Assembly: GCF_009982895.1 (NCBI RefSeq)
Contig: NZ_WXZL01000052.1
Span: 1 to 12,024 of the forward strand
Direction: 5' to 3'
DNA length: 12,024 nt
Source: Deinococcus alpinitundrae
GTDB lineage: Bacteria; Deinococcota; Deinococci; Deinococcales; Deinococcaceae
Position numbers and translations under genes: made by a program. Below the pieces are notes generated by a model. It did no database searches. It had not been told where the DNA came from and saw only the letters and a program-made list of their open reading frames with translations. Below are positions 5,612 through 12,012 of this stretch, in pieces. Each line of letters begins with the position of its first letter. The stretch's first letter is position 1.

Positions 5612-5827
5612 TCACAGGCGTTTCGCCGAGGGCGCAGGTGTGATGCGCACAAGGCCCAGCGCTTTTTGAGCTTCGTTCAGTTCGCCTGCATCCTCATGCT
5701 GCTCCGCCGAATTTCTGGATAATTCTTGGCGCTCGACAACTGCCCATCGTGCAGCTGCCAGGTTGCCGTCACCGTGCTGCGTTACGGCACAGAGCCTTGC
5801 GGTGACGCAGCGGTTACGCCCTGATTT
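5612..5827 (-). pseudogene. Orphan minus-strand coding remnant (C-terminus, unknown)
   Basis: Open for 71 codons between TAG (5828-5830) and TGA (5612-5614) but without any ATG, GTG or TTG start except a GTG near its end, so it is not a complete gene. The latter part, ARWAVVERQELSRNSAEQ then GELNEAQKALGLVRIT and PAPSAKRL, has the mixed charged/hydrophobic make-up of real protein. It is followed at a normal distance by an intrinsic terminator in the right orientation. A neighbouring frame (VTATWQLHDGQLSSAKNYPE from about 5774) also looks protein-like, so a frameshift may join the two. I do not recognise the family. It is most likely the tail of a gene lost during rearrangement. Confidence 0.35.
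5766..5819. repeat. Complex imperfect inverted repeat
   Basis: Arms of about 22 nt, CCGTCACCGTGCTGCGTTAC and the reverse complement of GCGGTGACGCAGCGGTTACG, surround a short spacer. Perfect cores are CGTCACCG (5767-5774) with CGGTGACG (5800-5807), and GCTGCGT (5776-5782) with ACGCAGC (5805-5811). The two cores compete for the same right-hand bases, so alternative foldings exist. It lies about 60-110 nt before the lipoprotein gene. It may be a recombination site, a regulatory RNA element, or chance within decayed coding DNA. Confidence 0.35.
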
Positions 5828-5843
5828 CTAAGCTCTGTTCAGC

Positions 5844-5872
5844 TTCGGGGCCGAGCCCGAAACCGTAAGGAG
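5844..5872 (+). promoter_or_regulatory. Hairpin and ribosome binding site of the lipoprotein gene
   Basis: TTCGGG (5844-5849) can pair with CCCGAA (5856-5861), ending four bases before the ribosome binding site TAAGGAG (5866-5872). The latter is six bases from ATG 5879 and settles that start. The hairpin could modulate translation; it is short and may be incidental. Confidence 0.45.
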
Positions 5873-5878
5873 CCACAC

Positions 5879-8506
5879 ATGAACCGTACCCTAATTGGTG
5901 CCGCCCTGATCCTGAGTCTCAGCCTTGCCGCTTGCAGCGCCTCCACCCCGCCGGTGGTTATCCCTGATCCCATCGTCGATCCCGTGCCCCAGGCCGATTT
6001 CAACTTCACCCTGACCCCTGCCGTGGTCAGTCTTCAAGCAGATGGCACGGCAGAGTTGAGCGCGACCGTTCAGCGCAGCGGCAGCTTCACGGGTGCCGTG
6101 ACCTTGACCCTGCTCAATCCGCCAGCGGGCCTCAATGCGGCAGCTGTGACGCTGCCGGCCGGAACCACCAACGCCAAGCTCAACCTTCAGGCCAGCAGTG
6201 CCAGCGTTCCTGGAGACGACACCCTGACGTTTGTCGCCGACGCGGGGAACCTCCACAAAACGGTGCAGGTCAAGGTGAAGGTCAGTGCCGCTCCCGTGCC
6301 GGTGGGTCAGGCAGCCCTGACGCTGGTCGCCACACCTGAGAGCCTCAAGCTCAAGGCCGGACAGCCCACCAGCTTGACGGTCAAGGTGACGCGCAGCAAC
6401 TTCACCGGGCCGGTGAAGTTGCACCTGAGCAACCTGCCCGCCAACGTCACGGCACCTGACGTGGTGCTCGACGCGGGCCAGGACAGCGCTGAGATGACCC
6501 TGACCCAGACCGGCAAGACTCCGGCTGGCAGCACGACCGTGCAGCTTCAGGTCACTTCCGACACGGTCAAGTCTTCGCTCAACCTGCCGCTGACGGTGGA
6601 AAGTGCTGAGAGCTTGCCCAGCGCGCCGACGGTCAGCGCCACCAGTCCCGCCTCAAATGCCCAGGCCGTCAACAGCGCCGGGCTGAGTGTGAACGTGACC
6701 TTCTCGCAAGGGATGAAGAGTGACGTCGCCAAGGCCATCAGCATCACACCGAATGTGCCGAACTTCGCGTGCATGGTGAATGACGGCAGTGTCGAGATCC
6801 AACAGGTCAGCTGCACGGGCAACTTCCAGCCGGGAGTGACCTACACCGTGACGGTGGCCACTACGGCTCAGAACACGGCGGGCGTGGGTCTGGCCCAGCC
6901 ATACAGCTTCAGTTTCAAGACGGCGGCGCAGGCCAATCCCGATCCGCTGCCGCAGAGCCTGATGCTGAGCAGCGCCCCAGGGAGTTTGACGGTCAAGGTC
7001 GGCTCGCCGGTCTCGCTCACGGTCAAGGTGCAGCGCACGAATGTCAGCGGTCCGGTGACGTTGCACGCCACGAACCTGCCGATCAATGTCACGGCATCAG
7101 ACGTGACCATTCCTGACGGTCAGGACAGTGGCATCATGACCTTGACTCAAACGGGGAACAGCCCGGTGGGCACCAGCACCATCCAGGTGCTGGCCACAAG
7201 CGGGAACGTCAGCGCTTCACTGAATGTCCCCCTGACGGTTCAGAACGTCACCAATCCGCTGACCGTCCTCAGCACCACCCCGGCCAACGGCGCACAGAAC
7301 GTTCCTTACGGACCGAACGTCTTCGAAGTCAAGTTCTCGCAGGTGATTCAGGAAGTGGATGGCGTGGCGCAGACCGTCAGTGTGACGCCCGCTGTAAATA
7401 AGCTGCACTGCTTCGTCAAACGTGACGCGATGAATAAGCCGCTGGACGGTCTGCAATGCACCGGAGATTTTGACCCCAATACGACGTACAGCGTCACACT
7501 CGGCACTGGGATCAAGGCCACAGACGGCACGCCGCTGGCCCAGCCGTACACCTTTAGCTTCCAGACGGCACCCGCGATCATTTTGCCGCCGTTCGGAGAT
7601 CTCGTCCCGCCCAAAGTCACTGGCTTTACGCCCACCAACGGCACACTGGGGGTGAATCACAGTCCTCTGAGCATCACGGTGAACTTCAACGAGGCGATGG
7701 ACAAAGCGGCGACCCAGAAAGCCTTTCAACTGATTGTGCCGAACGTGACCGACAGCAAGAAAAGCTTTATCTGGAATGCGGCTGGGACTGTAATGACCAT
7801 GACGTACAACGAGGTACTGCCTTACGGCAGCACCGTGTTCTGGGGCATGAGTAATACCGCCACCGACGTGGCGGGCAACCCCCTGGCGCAGGCCAGCAGT
7901 GTGGGTGGCAGTTACCGCCTGGTTCGCCAAAAAAGTATCAAAGTGTATTCAGACGGAAGTTTGGATTTTTCAGCCACAAATAGTAAAAATAACAAATACG
8001 AAGACACAGTAATCTATACTGAATACACTGGCAAATCTTTTTATCAACGCGCGTTCGTTTCTTTCGAATTGAATAATATTCCAGAGCTTTCTAACATCAA
8101 GGTCATCGAGTCGGCGTCACTTCACGTCTATCAGAAAGGGTTCCTCTGTGATGGAGGCAATGGTGCCTACCAGCGCATGGGGTCAGTCATCGCTGAGAAC
8201 GTTAGTTACCTCTCGACTGAATTCGCATTTTTCAATAGCTATTTCTCTACTCCGCCGATTTCTACTGGCGCAAGTAGCACCTTAAGCACCGATGCCACGC
8301 TGGGGTTTAAATCGATGGATGTCACCTCCCAAGTTGGCTTCGATGTTCAGAACCGTGGCACTTTAATGAATCGTTCGCAATGGCGCTTGCGTTTTCCAAC
8401 CGATTCTACGTTAAACAATGACAATTGCAGCAGTATCGGCTGGTATAGTGGGAAGGCTCTGTTGTTCCAGCGCCCGTACTTGGATGTCACCTATGTTTAC
8501 CCCTGA
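5879..8506 (+). CDS. Large surface lipoprotein with Ig-like repeats and a lectin-like/DNRLRE-type C-terminal domain
   Basis: An 875-aa exported protein. Residues 1-19 form a lipoprotein signal with lipobox LAAC (C19), then a Pro-rich linker to about 40. Three related beta-rich repeats lie at about 41-135, 146-240 and 360-454; the second and third share PVxLHxxNLPxNVTAxDV and DAGQDS/PDGQDS. Between and after them are three Big_5/SbsA Ig-like domains at about 248-349, 460-563 and 577-682, with NAQAVN, PYSFSFKT and NFNEAMDK landmarks. Paired cysteines (298/312, 511/527, 757/850) could form disulfides. Residues about 684-875 resemble DNRLRE/CBM-like modules (RAFVSFELNNIP, ESASLHVYQ, RPYLDVTYVY). 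The DNA of this last part is abruptly AT-rich: 17 of 60 bases are G/C at 7981-8040, against 43 of 60 at 7861-7920. Likely an adhesion or polymer-binding surface protein; ligand unknown. Confidence 0.85.
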   Translation: MNRTLIGAALILSLSLAACSASTPPVVIPDPIVDPVPQADFNFTLTPAVVSLQADGTAELSATVQRSGSFTGAVTLTLLNPPAGLNAAAVTLPAGTTNAKLNLQASSASVPGDDTLTFVADAGNLHKTVQVKVKVSAAPVPVGQAALTLVATPESLKLKAGQPTSLTVKVTRSNFTGPVKLHLSNLPANVTAPDVVLDAGQDSAEMTLTQTGKTPAGSTTVQLQVTSDTVKSSLNLPLTVESAESLPSAPTVSATSPASNAQAVNSAGLSVNVTFSQGMKSDVAKAISITPNVPNFACMVNDGSVEIQQVSCTGNFQPGVTYTVTVATTAQNTAGVGLAQPYSFSFKTAAQANPDPLPQSLMLSSAPGSLTVKVGSPVSLTVKVQRTNVSGPVTLHATNLPINVTASDVTIPDGQDSGIMTLTQTGNSPVGTSTIQVLATSGNVSASLNVPLTVQNVTNPLTVLSTTPANGAQNVPYGPNVFEVKFSQVIQEVDGVAQTVSVTPAVNKLHCFVKRDAMNKPLDGLQCTGDFDPNTTYSVTLGTGIKATDGTPLAQPYTFSFQTAPAIILPPFGDLVPPKVTGFTPTNGTLGVNHSPLSITVNFNEAMDKAATQKAFQLIVPNVTDSKKSFIWNAAGTVMTMTYNEVLPYGSTVFWGMSNTATDVAGNPLAQASSVGGSYRLVRQKSIKVYSDGSLDFSATNSKNNKYEDTVIYTEYTGKSFYQRAFVSFELNNIPELSNIKVIESASLHVYQKGFLCDGGNGAYQRMGSVIAENVSYLSTEFAFFNSYFSTPPISTGASSTLSTDATLGFKSMDVTSQVGFDVQNRGTLMNRSQWRLRFPTDSTLNNDNCSSIGWYSGKALLFQRPYLDVTYVYP

Positions 8507-8534
8507 AGTTACCGCTTGATCACTGCACCTTGCA

Positions 8535-8567
8535 GAGAGCCCTGCTTCTTCACTAGACAGGGTTCTC
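8535..8567 (+). terminator. Probable terminator after the lipoprotein gene
   Basis: GAGAGCCCTG (8535-8544) pairs with CAGGGTTCTC (8558-8567), ten base pairs with one G-T, around a 13-nt loop. The following CTGTCCTTT is only mildly T-rich, so termination may be partial and the exported-protein gene at 8598 could be reached by read-through. Confidence 0.5.
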
Positions 8568-8597
8568 CTGTCCTTTAAGTTCAACGTAAGGAGAGCG

Positions 8598-9008
8598 ATG
8601 AAGAATGTTATGAAGGTATTTGGTCTGTTCCTGGTCATGCTGTTGGGTGCGTCGGGGGCACGGGCCTGCGCTGTCAATCCACACAAGATGTTCAACGGGC
8701 GTGTGGCCATTCCCAAGCCGCTGGTGCGTGAATGTGGCTACGCCTGGCAGCAGTGGCAAAAACACCCCGGTCAGGGCCGCAAGCTGCTCCACTGGGCCGA
8801 GATGTGGAGTGCCCCCGCCGCCGACGAGCAAGACCTCAGCAGCTTGTTCACGCAACTGGGCTACCACAATACCGACAGGAAAATCGGCAGCACCGACGCG
8901 GTGTTCAAGGGCGCTGAAATCTACTTTGAGGGCAAGAAGCAATCGTTCATGGTCGTGGAGCTGTTCTTTATCGGCGACCGGGTCAACATGCTGATCGGCG
9001 GGAATTGA
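8598..9008 (+). CDS. Exported protein of unknown function (136 aa)
   Basis: Residues 1-23 form a classical signal peptide: a K-containing N-terminus, the hydrophobic core VFGLFLVMLLGASG, and a likely signal peptidase I site after ARA. The cysteine at 24 is preceded by R-A, which does not fit a lipobox. The mature protein of about 113 residues is mixed alpha/beta, with C24 and C46 as a possible disulfide. AAGGAG ends five bases before the ATG and fixes the start. No known motif is recognised; the C-terminal half (GSTDAVFKGAEIYFEG, SFMVVELFFIGDRV) predicts beta strands. It follows the surface lipoprotein by 91 nt on the same strand, suggesting a shared envelope role, and is closed by the large inverted repeat at 9024-9073. 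Confidence 0.75.
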   Translation: MKNVMKVFGLFLVMLLGASGARACAVNPHKMFNGRVAIPKPLVRECGYAWQQWQKHPGQGRKLLHWAEMWSAPAADEQDLSSLFTQLGYHNTDRKIGSTDAVFKGAEIYFEGKKQSFMVVELFFIGDRVNMLIGGN

Positions 9009-9023
9009 TTCCGGCTTCCTCAA

Positions 9024-9073
9024 GGAATGTCAAAGCGGCACACCCACATTCGGGTGTGCCGCTTTGACATTCC
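9024..9073. terminator. Perfect 22-bp inverted repeat between convergent genes
   Basis: Arms 9024-9045 and 9052-9073 are exact reverse complements over 22 bases, with a 6-nt loop ACATTC. The repeat starts 15 nt after the exported-protein stop and ends 7 nt from the stop of the converging globin remnant. A bidirectional terminator is the natural reading, although neither side has a clear T-run. The stem is unusually long and perfect for that role. Confidence 0.65.
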
Positions 9074-9080
9074 GGTTGGC

Positions 9081-9278
9081 TTAGGTGAGCGAGCGGCGAA
9101 CCGGGGACGCTTCAAGTGCAGTCGTACGTCGGGCAGCCGCCTGCATCGTCTCGGCCACCAACCCATACACCGCTTCCCAGGTCAGTCGGACTTCTGCTGT
9201 GAACGCGTCGCCTAACCCTTGCTCCAACGTCCACAGTAAAGCCTGGGTGAAATGATGCTCGCTGAGGATGTCTGGTAC
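9081..9278 (-). pseudogene. Globin (bacterial haemoglobin-like), C-terminal remnant
   Basis: The minus strand is open from after TGA (9279-9281) to TAA (9081-9083). From EHH it reads FTQALLWTLEQGLGDAF, then TAEVRLTWEAVYGLVAETMQ and AAARR. This matches the G-H helix region of single-domain or flavo-type bacterial globins, which typically reads VGxALLxxLxxxLGDAxTxEVxxAWxxAYxxxA. The haem-binding proximal histidine and everything before it should lie upstream, but the frame is closed by a stop and no globin-like sequence continues. Only about 60 of some 140 residues remain, with no start codon. There is no room for a reductase domain at the C-terminus, so the parent was probably a single-domain globin. 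Convergent with the exported-protein gene. Confidence 0.6.
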
Positions 9279-9284
9279 TCACCG

Positions 9285-9322
9285 GAGGTCAGGTGAGGGT
9301 GACTCGGCGGTCATCTGACCTC
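9285..9322. repeat. Inverted repeat near the globin breakpoint
   Basis: GAGGTCAGGTGA (9285-9296) pairs with TCATCTGACCTC (9311-9322) over 12 positions with one G-T, around a 14-nt loop. It lies immediately upstream of the point where globin similarity stops, so it could be the scar or end of an element that removed the rest of the gene. No matching second end was found. Confidence 0.35.
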
Positions 9323-9414
9323 GGCAGCGGAATCAACTTTGGTGCCCTCAGCCTTCAGCGGGCACCTGTGGATTGGCAGGATGTTCTCCCCGAACTGCTC
9401 CTGTTTTAAACCCT

Positions 9415-9693
9415 ATGCCGTGCCTGTGTTCCACTCAGCCGTCCCAAAGAGTGTGCCGCGTCTGTGGTTATGTTGGTGTCAAAGCCAGCATGACCAGGCA
9501 TCAAGCCGTTTGTGCTGTGCGTCGGCTATTTGCTCTCAATTATATATTCTTGTTGAAGTGCTTTATCATCACCCAGATTTCCAAACTCACCATTCAACTC
9601 GTTTCAGTATCACCCACCGTGCCAGCTCCACAGCTCCAACTTCCCGGCGCATCGATGGTCACTCCCTCGCCCAATGCCCTGGCCAACCTCTGA
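9415..9693 (+). other. Possible small zinc-finger-like ORF (weak)
   Basis: From ATG 9415 the frame includes RVCRVCGYVGVKASMTRHQA followed by VCAVRR. The spacing C-x2-C-x11-H-x3-C (9454-9513) is that of a single C2HC zinc finger, with a G after the second cysteine as in many real fingers. After the finger the sequence becomes hydrophobic (LFALNYIFLLKCFIIT) and then proline-rich and low in information. There is no ribosome binding site. It may be the remnant of a small DNA-binding protein, or a chance pattern. Confidence 0.2.
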
Positions 9694-9747
9694 TCCACAC
9701 GCTCTGGCTCCTGTAAGGGTCAAGAAGGGGCCTGCCAGCGTATGCCT

Positions 9748-9758
9748 CCCCCCCCCCC
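9748..9758. repeat. Homopolymer tract of 11 C
   Basis: Eleven consecutive C bases, the longest single-base run I noticed. Such tracts can slip during replication or be a sequencing artefact. It is not inside a convincing gene, so phase variation of a product is not supported. Confidence 0.6.
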
Positions 9759-10060
9759 TTCCCATCTCCGAAGCCACTGGACCCCAGAGCGGCCATTCTG
9801 AGCCGCCTGCAGCCTAACCTCAACTGTGCCCCTTCTCCAATGGGCCAGGAAGTCCCGGCAGATCTCAGCGTGGTATGGGTGTCAGCTGTGTTTAGACCTT
9901 GAGCTGACGTTGTTGGAGAAGGAGGGCGCGACTGCTCCCCATTTTCCCTATTTGCCCCGTCTGGCCTGACGTGCTGAACGGGGCCGCTTAGGCACTCGCC
10001 CCTGTCCGGCCCACGACCTCGAACTTCAGTACCAGGTCCAGCGCGTCCACTGCAGCAGAT

Positions 10061-10283
10061 TTGCCCGGCAAGCAATCAACTTCACTCAGGGCGCAGGTTT
10101 TTGCTGAAGGAGCGGCTCAGTCCTACCTCAGAGACCTGGAGACCGAATTCAAGACGGCAGCGGGGATGAGCGTTTCCAAGTCCTGGGTGATTGTGGTGGC
10201 TGGTCGGCAGGCAGGACGCCGAAGCGCAGCAGCGTGTGGATATCGAGCAACAGCACCTCTGGGACACTGTCAGGGCAAGGTGA
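10061..10283 (+). pseudogene. Frameshifted coding remnant, unknown family
   Basis: One frame reads AAQSYLRDLETEFKTAAG then MSVSKSWVIVVAGRQ up to about 10210. After a tandem GCAG duplication (10207-10214) a different frame continues DAEAQQRVDIEQQHLWDTVR to TGA 10281. Removing one GCAG joins them into a coherent, polar, helix-rich chain of some 70 residues. MSVSKSW is faintly like the helix-turn-helix of transposases, but I do not recognise a family. No ribosome binding site is seen. Its stop overlaps tail-to-tail with the phosphatase gene by 14 nt. Confidence 0.3.
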
Positions 10284-10914
10284 CCACCGCGGGAAGGGTG
10301 ACGATCACAGGCTGCATCGTGTCACAGTCGAGGGCACATAGCTCGCTGCTCCAGACCGCACCGAGGTCGATGAACCAGATCACAGATCCGTCCGGGAGTT
10401 CCTGGGTGACCGGGCTGCTCACTGGGGTGTGGCCGTGGACGCTGATGCTCGCCCCTTCCGGCAGCAGGGACACCGGGGTGTCCGAGGGGCGGCCCCACAG
10501 GTGGGCGTTCGGGCGCGTCGGGCTGGGCCGCATGGCGTGCGCGAACAGCACCAGCCCCTCGACCAGCCATGGCAGGGCCATGCGGTCAATCCACTCGGCA
10601 TCGGCGTGCAGTGCTTCGGAGGAGGGCCACTGTTCGGGCGTCCCGCCGTTCTCCCACCAGAGGTCATGCAGCTCTGCGTTCTGCCGGCAAGTGGCCTCCA
10701 CCAGCATCTGGTCATGGTTGCCTAGGCACAACTGCGCCCGGCCCGCATCGACTAGCGCCCGAACTCGCGCTACGACACCAGGGGAGTCCGCGCCTCTGTC
10801 CGTCAGATCGCCCAGAAACACGAACTGCCGATCAGGGAAGAGGGCCAGCAGCGCGTCTAGCAGGTCAAGGCGGCCGTGCAGGTCAGCCACCGCCACGGAT
10901 GCGCGGGCCGTCAC
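10270..10914 (-). CDS. PPP-type metallophosphoesterase (Ser/Thr phosphatase-like)
   Basis: A 214-aa cytoplasmic protein of the PPP/ApaH-like metallophosphatase superfamily, which uses two metal ions to hydrolyse phosphoesters. All metal-site blocks are present in order: DLHG (D11, H13), GDLTDRG (35-41), GNHD (65-68), AHAM (125-128, in place of the usual VHAG), and HGHTP (160-164), then a C-terminal FIDLGAVW strand. Length is normal for bacterial members (about 210-250). The substrate, phosphoprotein or nucleotide such as Ap4A, cannot be told. The start is GTG 10914, since an in-frame TGA lies two codons upstream. It has no ribosome binding site of its own but overlaps by four bases (GTGA) the stop of a nine-codon leader that has a strong one. 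The C-terminal TLPAVVTLP is probably not family sequence. Confidence 0.88.
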   Translation of the reverse strand: MTARASVAVADLHGRLDLLDALLALFPDRQFVFLGDLTDRGADSPGVVARVRALVDAGRAQLCLGNHDQMLVEATCRQNAELHDLWWENGGTPEQWPSSEALHADAEWIDRMALPWLVEGLVLFAHAMRPSPTRPNAHLWGRPSDTPVSLLPEGASISVHGHTPVSSPVTQELPDGSVIWFIDLGAVWSSELCALDCDTMQPVIVTLPAVVTLP

Positions 10915-10940
10915 CGGTCAGCGCCTGTCTGGTTGATCAT
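10911..10940 (-). CDS. Nine-codon leader ORF translationally coupled to the phosphatase
   Basis: ATG 10940 begins MINQTGADR and stops at TGA 10911-10913, sharing GTGA with the phosphatase start. GGAGG (10946-10950) lies five bases before the ATG, the best ribosome binding site in this part. Ribosomes finishing the leader could restart on the GTG. Alternatively the leader is the true N-terminus and one base has been lost or gained. No codon bias typical of an attenuation peptide is visible. Confidence 0.5.
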   Translation of the reverse strand: MINQTGADR

Positions 10941-10950
10941 ACACACCTCC

Positions 10951-10974
10951 AAAAAGCCCCTGCTAGCGCGGGCT
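10951..10974 (-). terminator. Terminator-like hairpin before the phosphatase leader
   Basis: On the minus strand AGCCC (10974-10970) pairs with GGGCT (10959-10955) around a 10-nt loop and is followed by TTTTT and at once by the GGAGG of the leader ORF. It lies 18 nt after the stop of the 38-codon ORF. It may simply end that ORF's transcript, or act as an attenuator for the phosphatase. The stem is short, so its strength is uncertain. Confidence 0.5.
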
Positions 10975-10992
10975 GTTTCGAGTGGAAAGGCC

Positions 10993-11109
10993 TCAGTCTT
11001 CGGCGAAGTCGTCAGGGTAGCGTCTTCGTTTGTTTGCGTGCAGGATCGCAGATTTGGGTGACCACTCACCAGGGGCATTGTCTGAAGCACTGGGCGTGGT
11101 GATGGTCAC
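10993..11109 (-). CDS. Small ORF or C-terminal remnant (38 codons), unknown
   Basis: From GTG 11109 the frame reads VTITTPSASDNAPGEWSPKS then AILHANKRRRYPDDFAED and stops at TGA 10993. TAA precedes the GTG in frame, and no ribosome binding site is seen. The acidic tail after a basic KRRR and the well-placed terminator-like hairpin downstream make it look like genuine coding sequence, either a tiny protein or the tail of a lost gene. No family is recognised. It would be cotranscribed with the phosphatase if the hairpin is read through. Confidence 0.35.
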   Translation of the reverse strand: MTITTPSASDNAPGEWSPKSAILHANKRRRYPDDFAED

Positions 11110-11160
11110 TTAACATGAGACTCGATTCTGTTGTCAGCAGAACGAAGTAGATTGGAGGGG

Positions 11161-11934
11161 ATGACGAACGGTGTGCCTCCTCAAGCGTCGGCGATCCTCA
11201 AGCGCGTCTGGGGTTACAACCAGTTTCGAGGCGTGCAGGAAGAAATCATCCGGACGGTCGCGGAAGGAGGCAACGCCCTCGTCCTCATGCCCACAGGCGG
11301 CGGGAAAAGCCTGTGCTACCAGCCTCCCAGCTTGCTCCGTCCGGGGACCGGCATCGTGGTCTCCCCACTCATCGCGCTGATGAAAGACCAAGTCGATACG
11401 CTCAGGCAGTTGGGCGTGCGAGCGGCCTACTTGAATTCGACGCTTTCCCCTTCCACTTCACAGGCAGTCGAGCAGGCGCTCGCCCTGTTCGCGATTGATG
11501 AGGCGCACTGCGTTTCCCAGTGGGGTCACGACTTCCGCCCGGAATACCAGCAGCTCAGTCTGCTGGAAGCGCACTTCCCCCACGTTCCCCGCGTCGCGCT
11601 GACGGCCACGGCGGACGATCGTACGCGTGCTGACATCCGACGTGTGCTCGGCCTGAACGGCGCGCCTGAGTTCATCTCCAGTTTTGACCGCCCGAACATT
11701 CAGTACCGGGTGGCAACTAAGGAAAAACCCCGCGAGCAACTGCTGGAGTTCATTCAGACCGAGCACCCGGAGGATGCAGGCGTGGTGTATTGCCTGTCCC
11801 GGCGTTCCGTGGAGGAAACGGCACACTGGCTTCAGGCGCAAGGGTTGTCTGTCGTGGCGTACCATGCGGGCTTAACGCAGCAGGAGCGGAATCTGGCTCA
11901 AGAGCGCTTCCTGAATGAGGACGGCATGGAATGA
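11161..11934 (+). pseudogene. recQ: RecQ-family DNA helicase, internally deleted and C-terminally truncated
   Basis: 257 codons of a superfamily 2 helicase that in RecQ unwinds DNA 3' to 5' for recombination repair. Visible motifs: FRGVQEEII (22-30), Walker A MPTGGGKS (43-50), Ia [12 protein letters not shown] (68-79), DEAH (113-116), the RecQ-specific aromatic loop [13 protein letters not shown] (117-129), ALTATA (146-151), and VVYCLSRR (208-215). Two lesions are seen. Between AVEQAL and [10 protein letters not shown] (about 11481) roughly 30-35 residues are missing in frame, including the YVAPER segment of normal RecQ. After QERFLNEDG the frame ends in ME and stop, so motifs V and VI, the zinc/RQC domain and HRDC are absent. 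ATG 11161 follows GGAGGGG closely; TTG 11131 is an alternative. It cannot be an active helicase. The gene symbol refers to the parent. Confidence 0.85.
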
Positions 11935-12012
11935 ACCCCCTCGAGCGGACCAACGGCCAAGCCACTTCGCCCAGACCAGCCGCTAGGCTGCTCACAGCGC
12001 GAAGGAGCCTCA

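Larger units (their letters stand above)
9323..10060. other. Gene-poor region, no convincing complete gene
   Basis: Open frames here lack ribosome binding sites and family landmarks. It contains a zinc-finger-like patch (9454-9513), an AT-rich patch at about 9536-9560 that stands out against its surroundings, and an 11-C tract (9748-9758). No tRNA, rRNA or direct-repeat array was seen. It reads as decayed intergenic DNA. Confidence 0.55.

Noticed and set aside
8553..9023. Minus-strand open frame of 156 codons opposite the exported protein
   Set aside because: The plus-strand gene has a ribosome binding site and signal peptide; the minus frame has neither and runs into the 22-bp inverted repeat.
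9748..9758. Phase-variable gene driven by the 11-C tract
   Set aside because: No convincing reading frame spans the tract; it may also be a sequencing artefact.
9659..10075. Minus-strand open frame of 138 codons
   Set aside because: Low-information Gly/Arg/Pro-rich translation, no ribosome binding site, and it crosses the 11-C tract; it looks non-coding.
10061..10936. Plus-strand open frame of 291 codons
   Set aside because: Most of it is antisense to the metallophosphatase, whose motifs are all present. Only the first part (to about 10210) looks coding, and it is listed separately as a frameshifted remnant.
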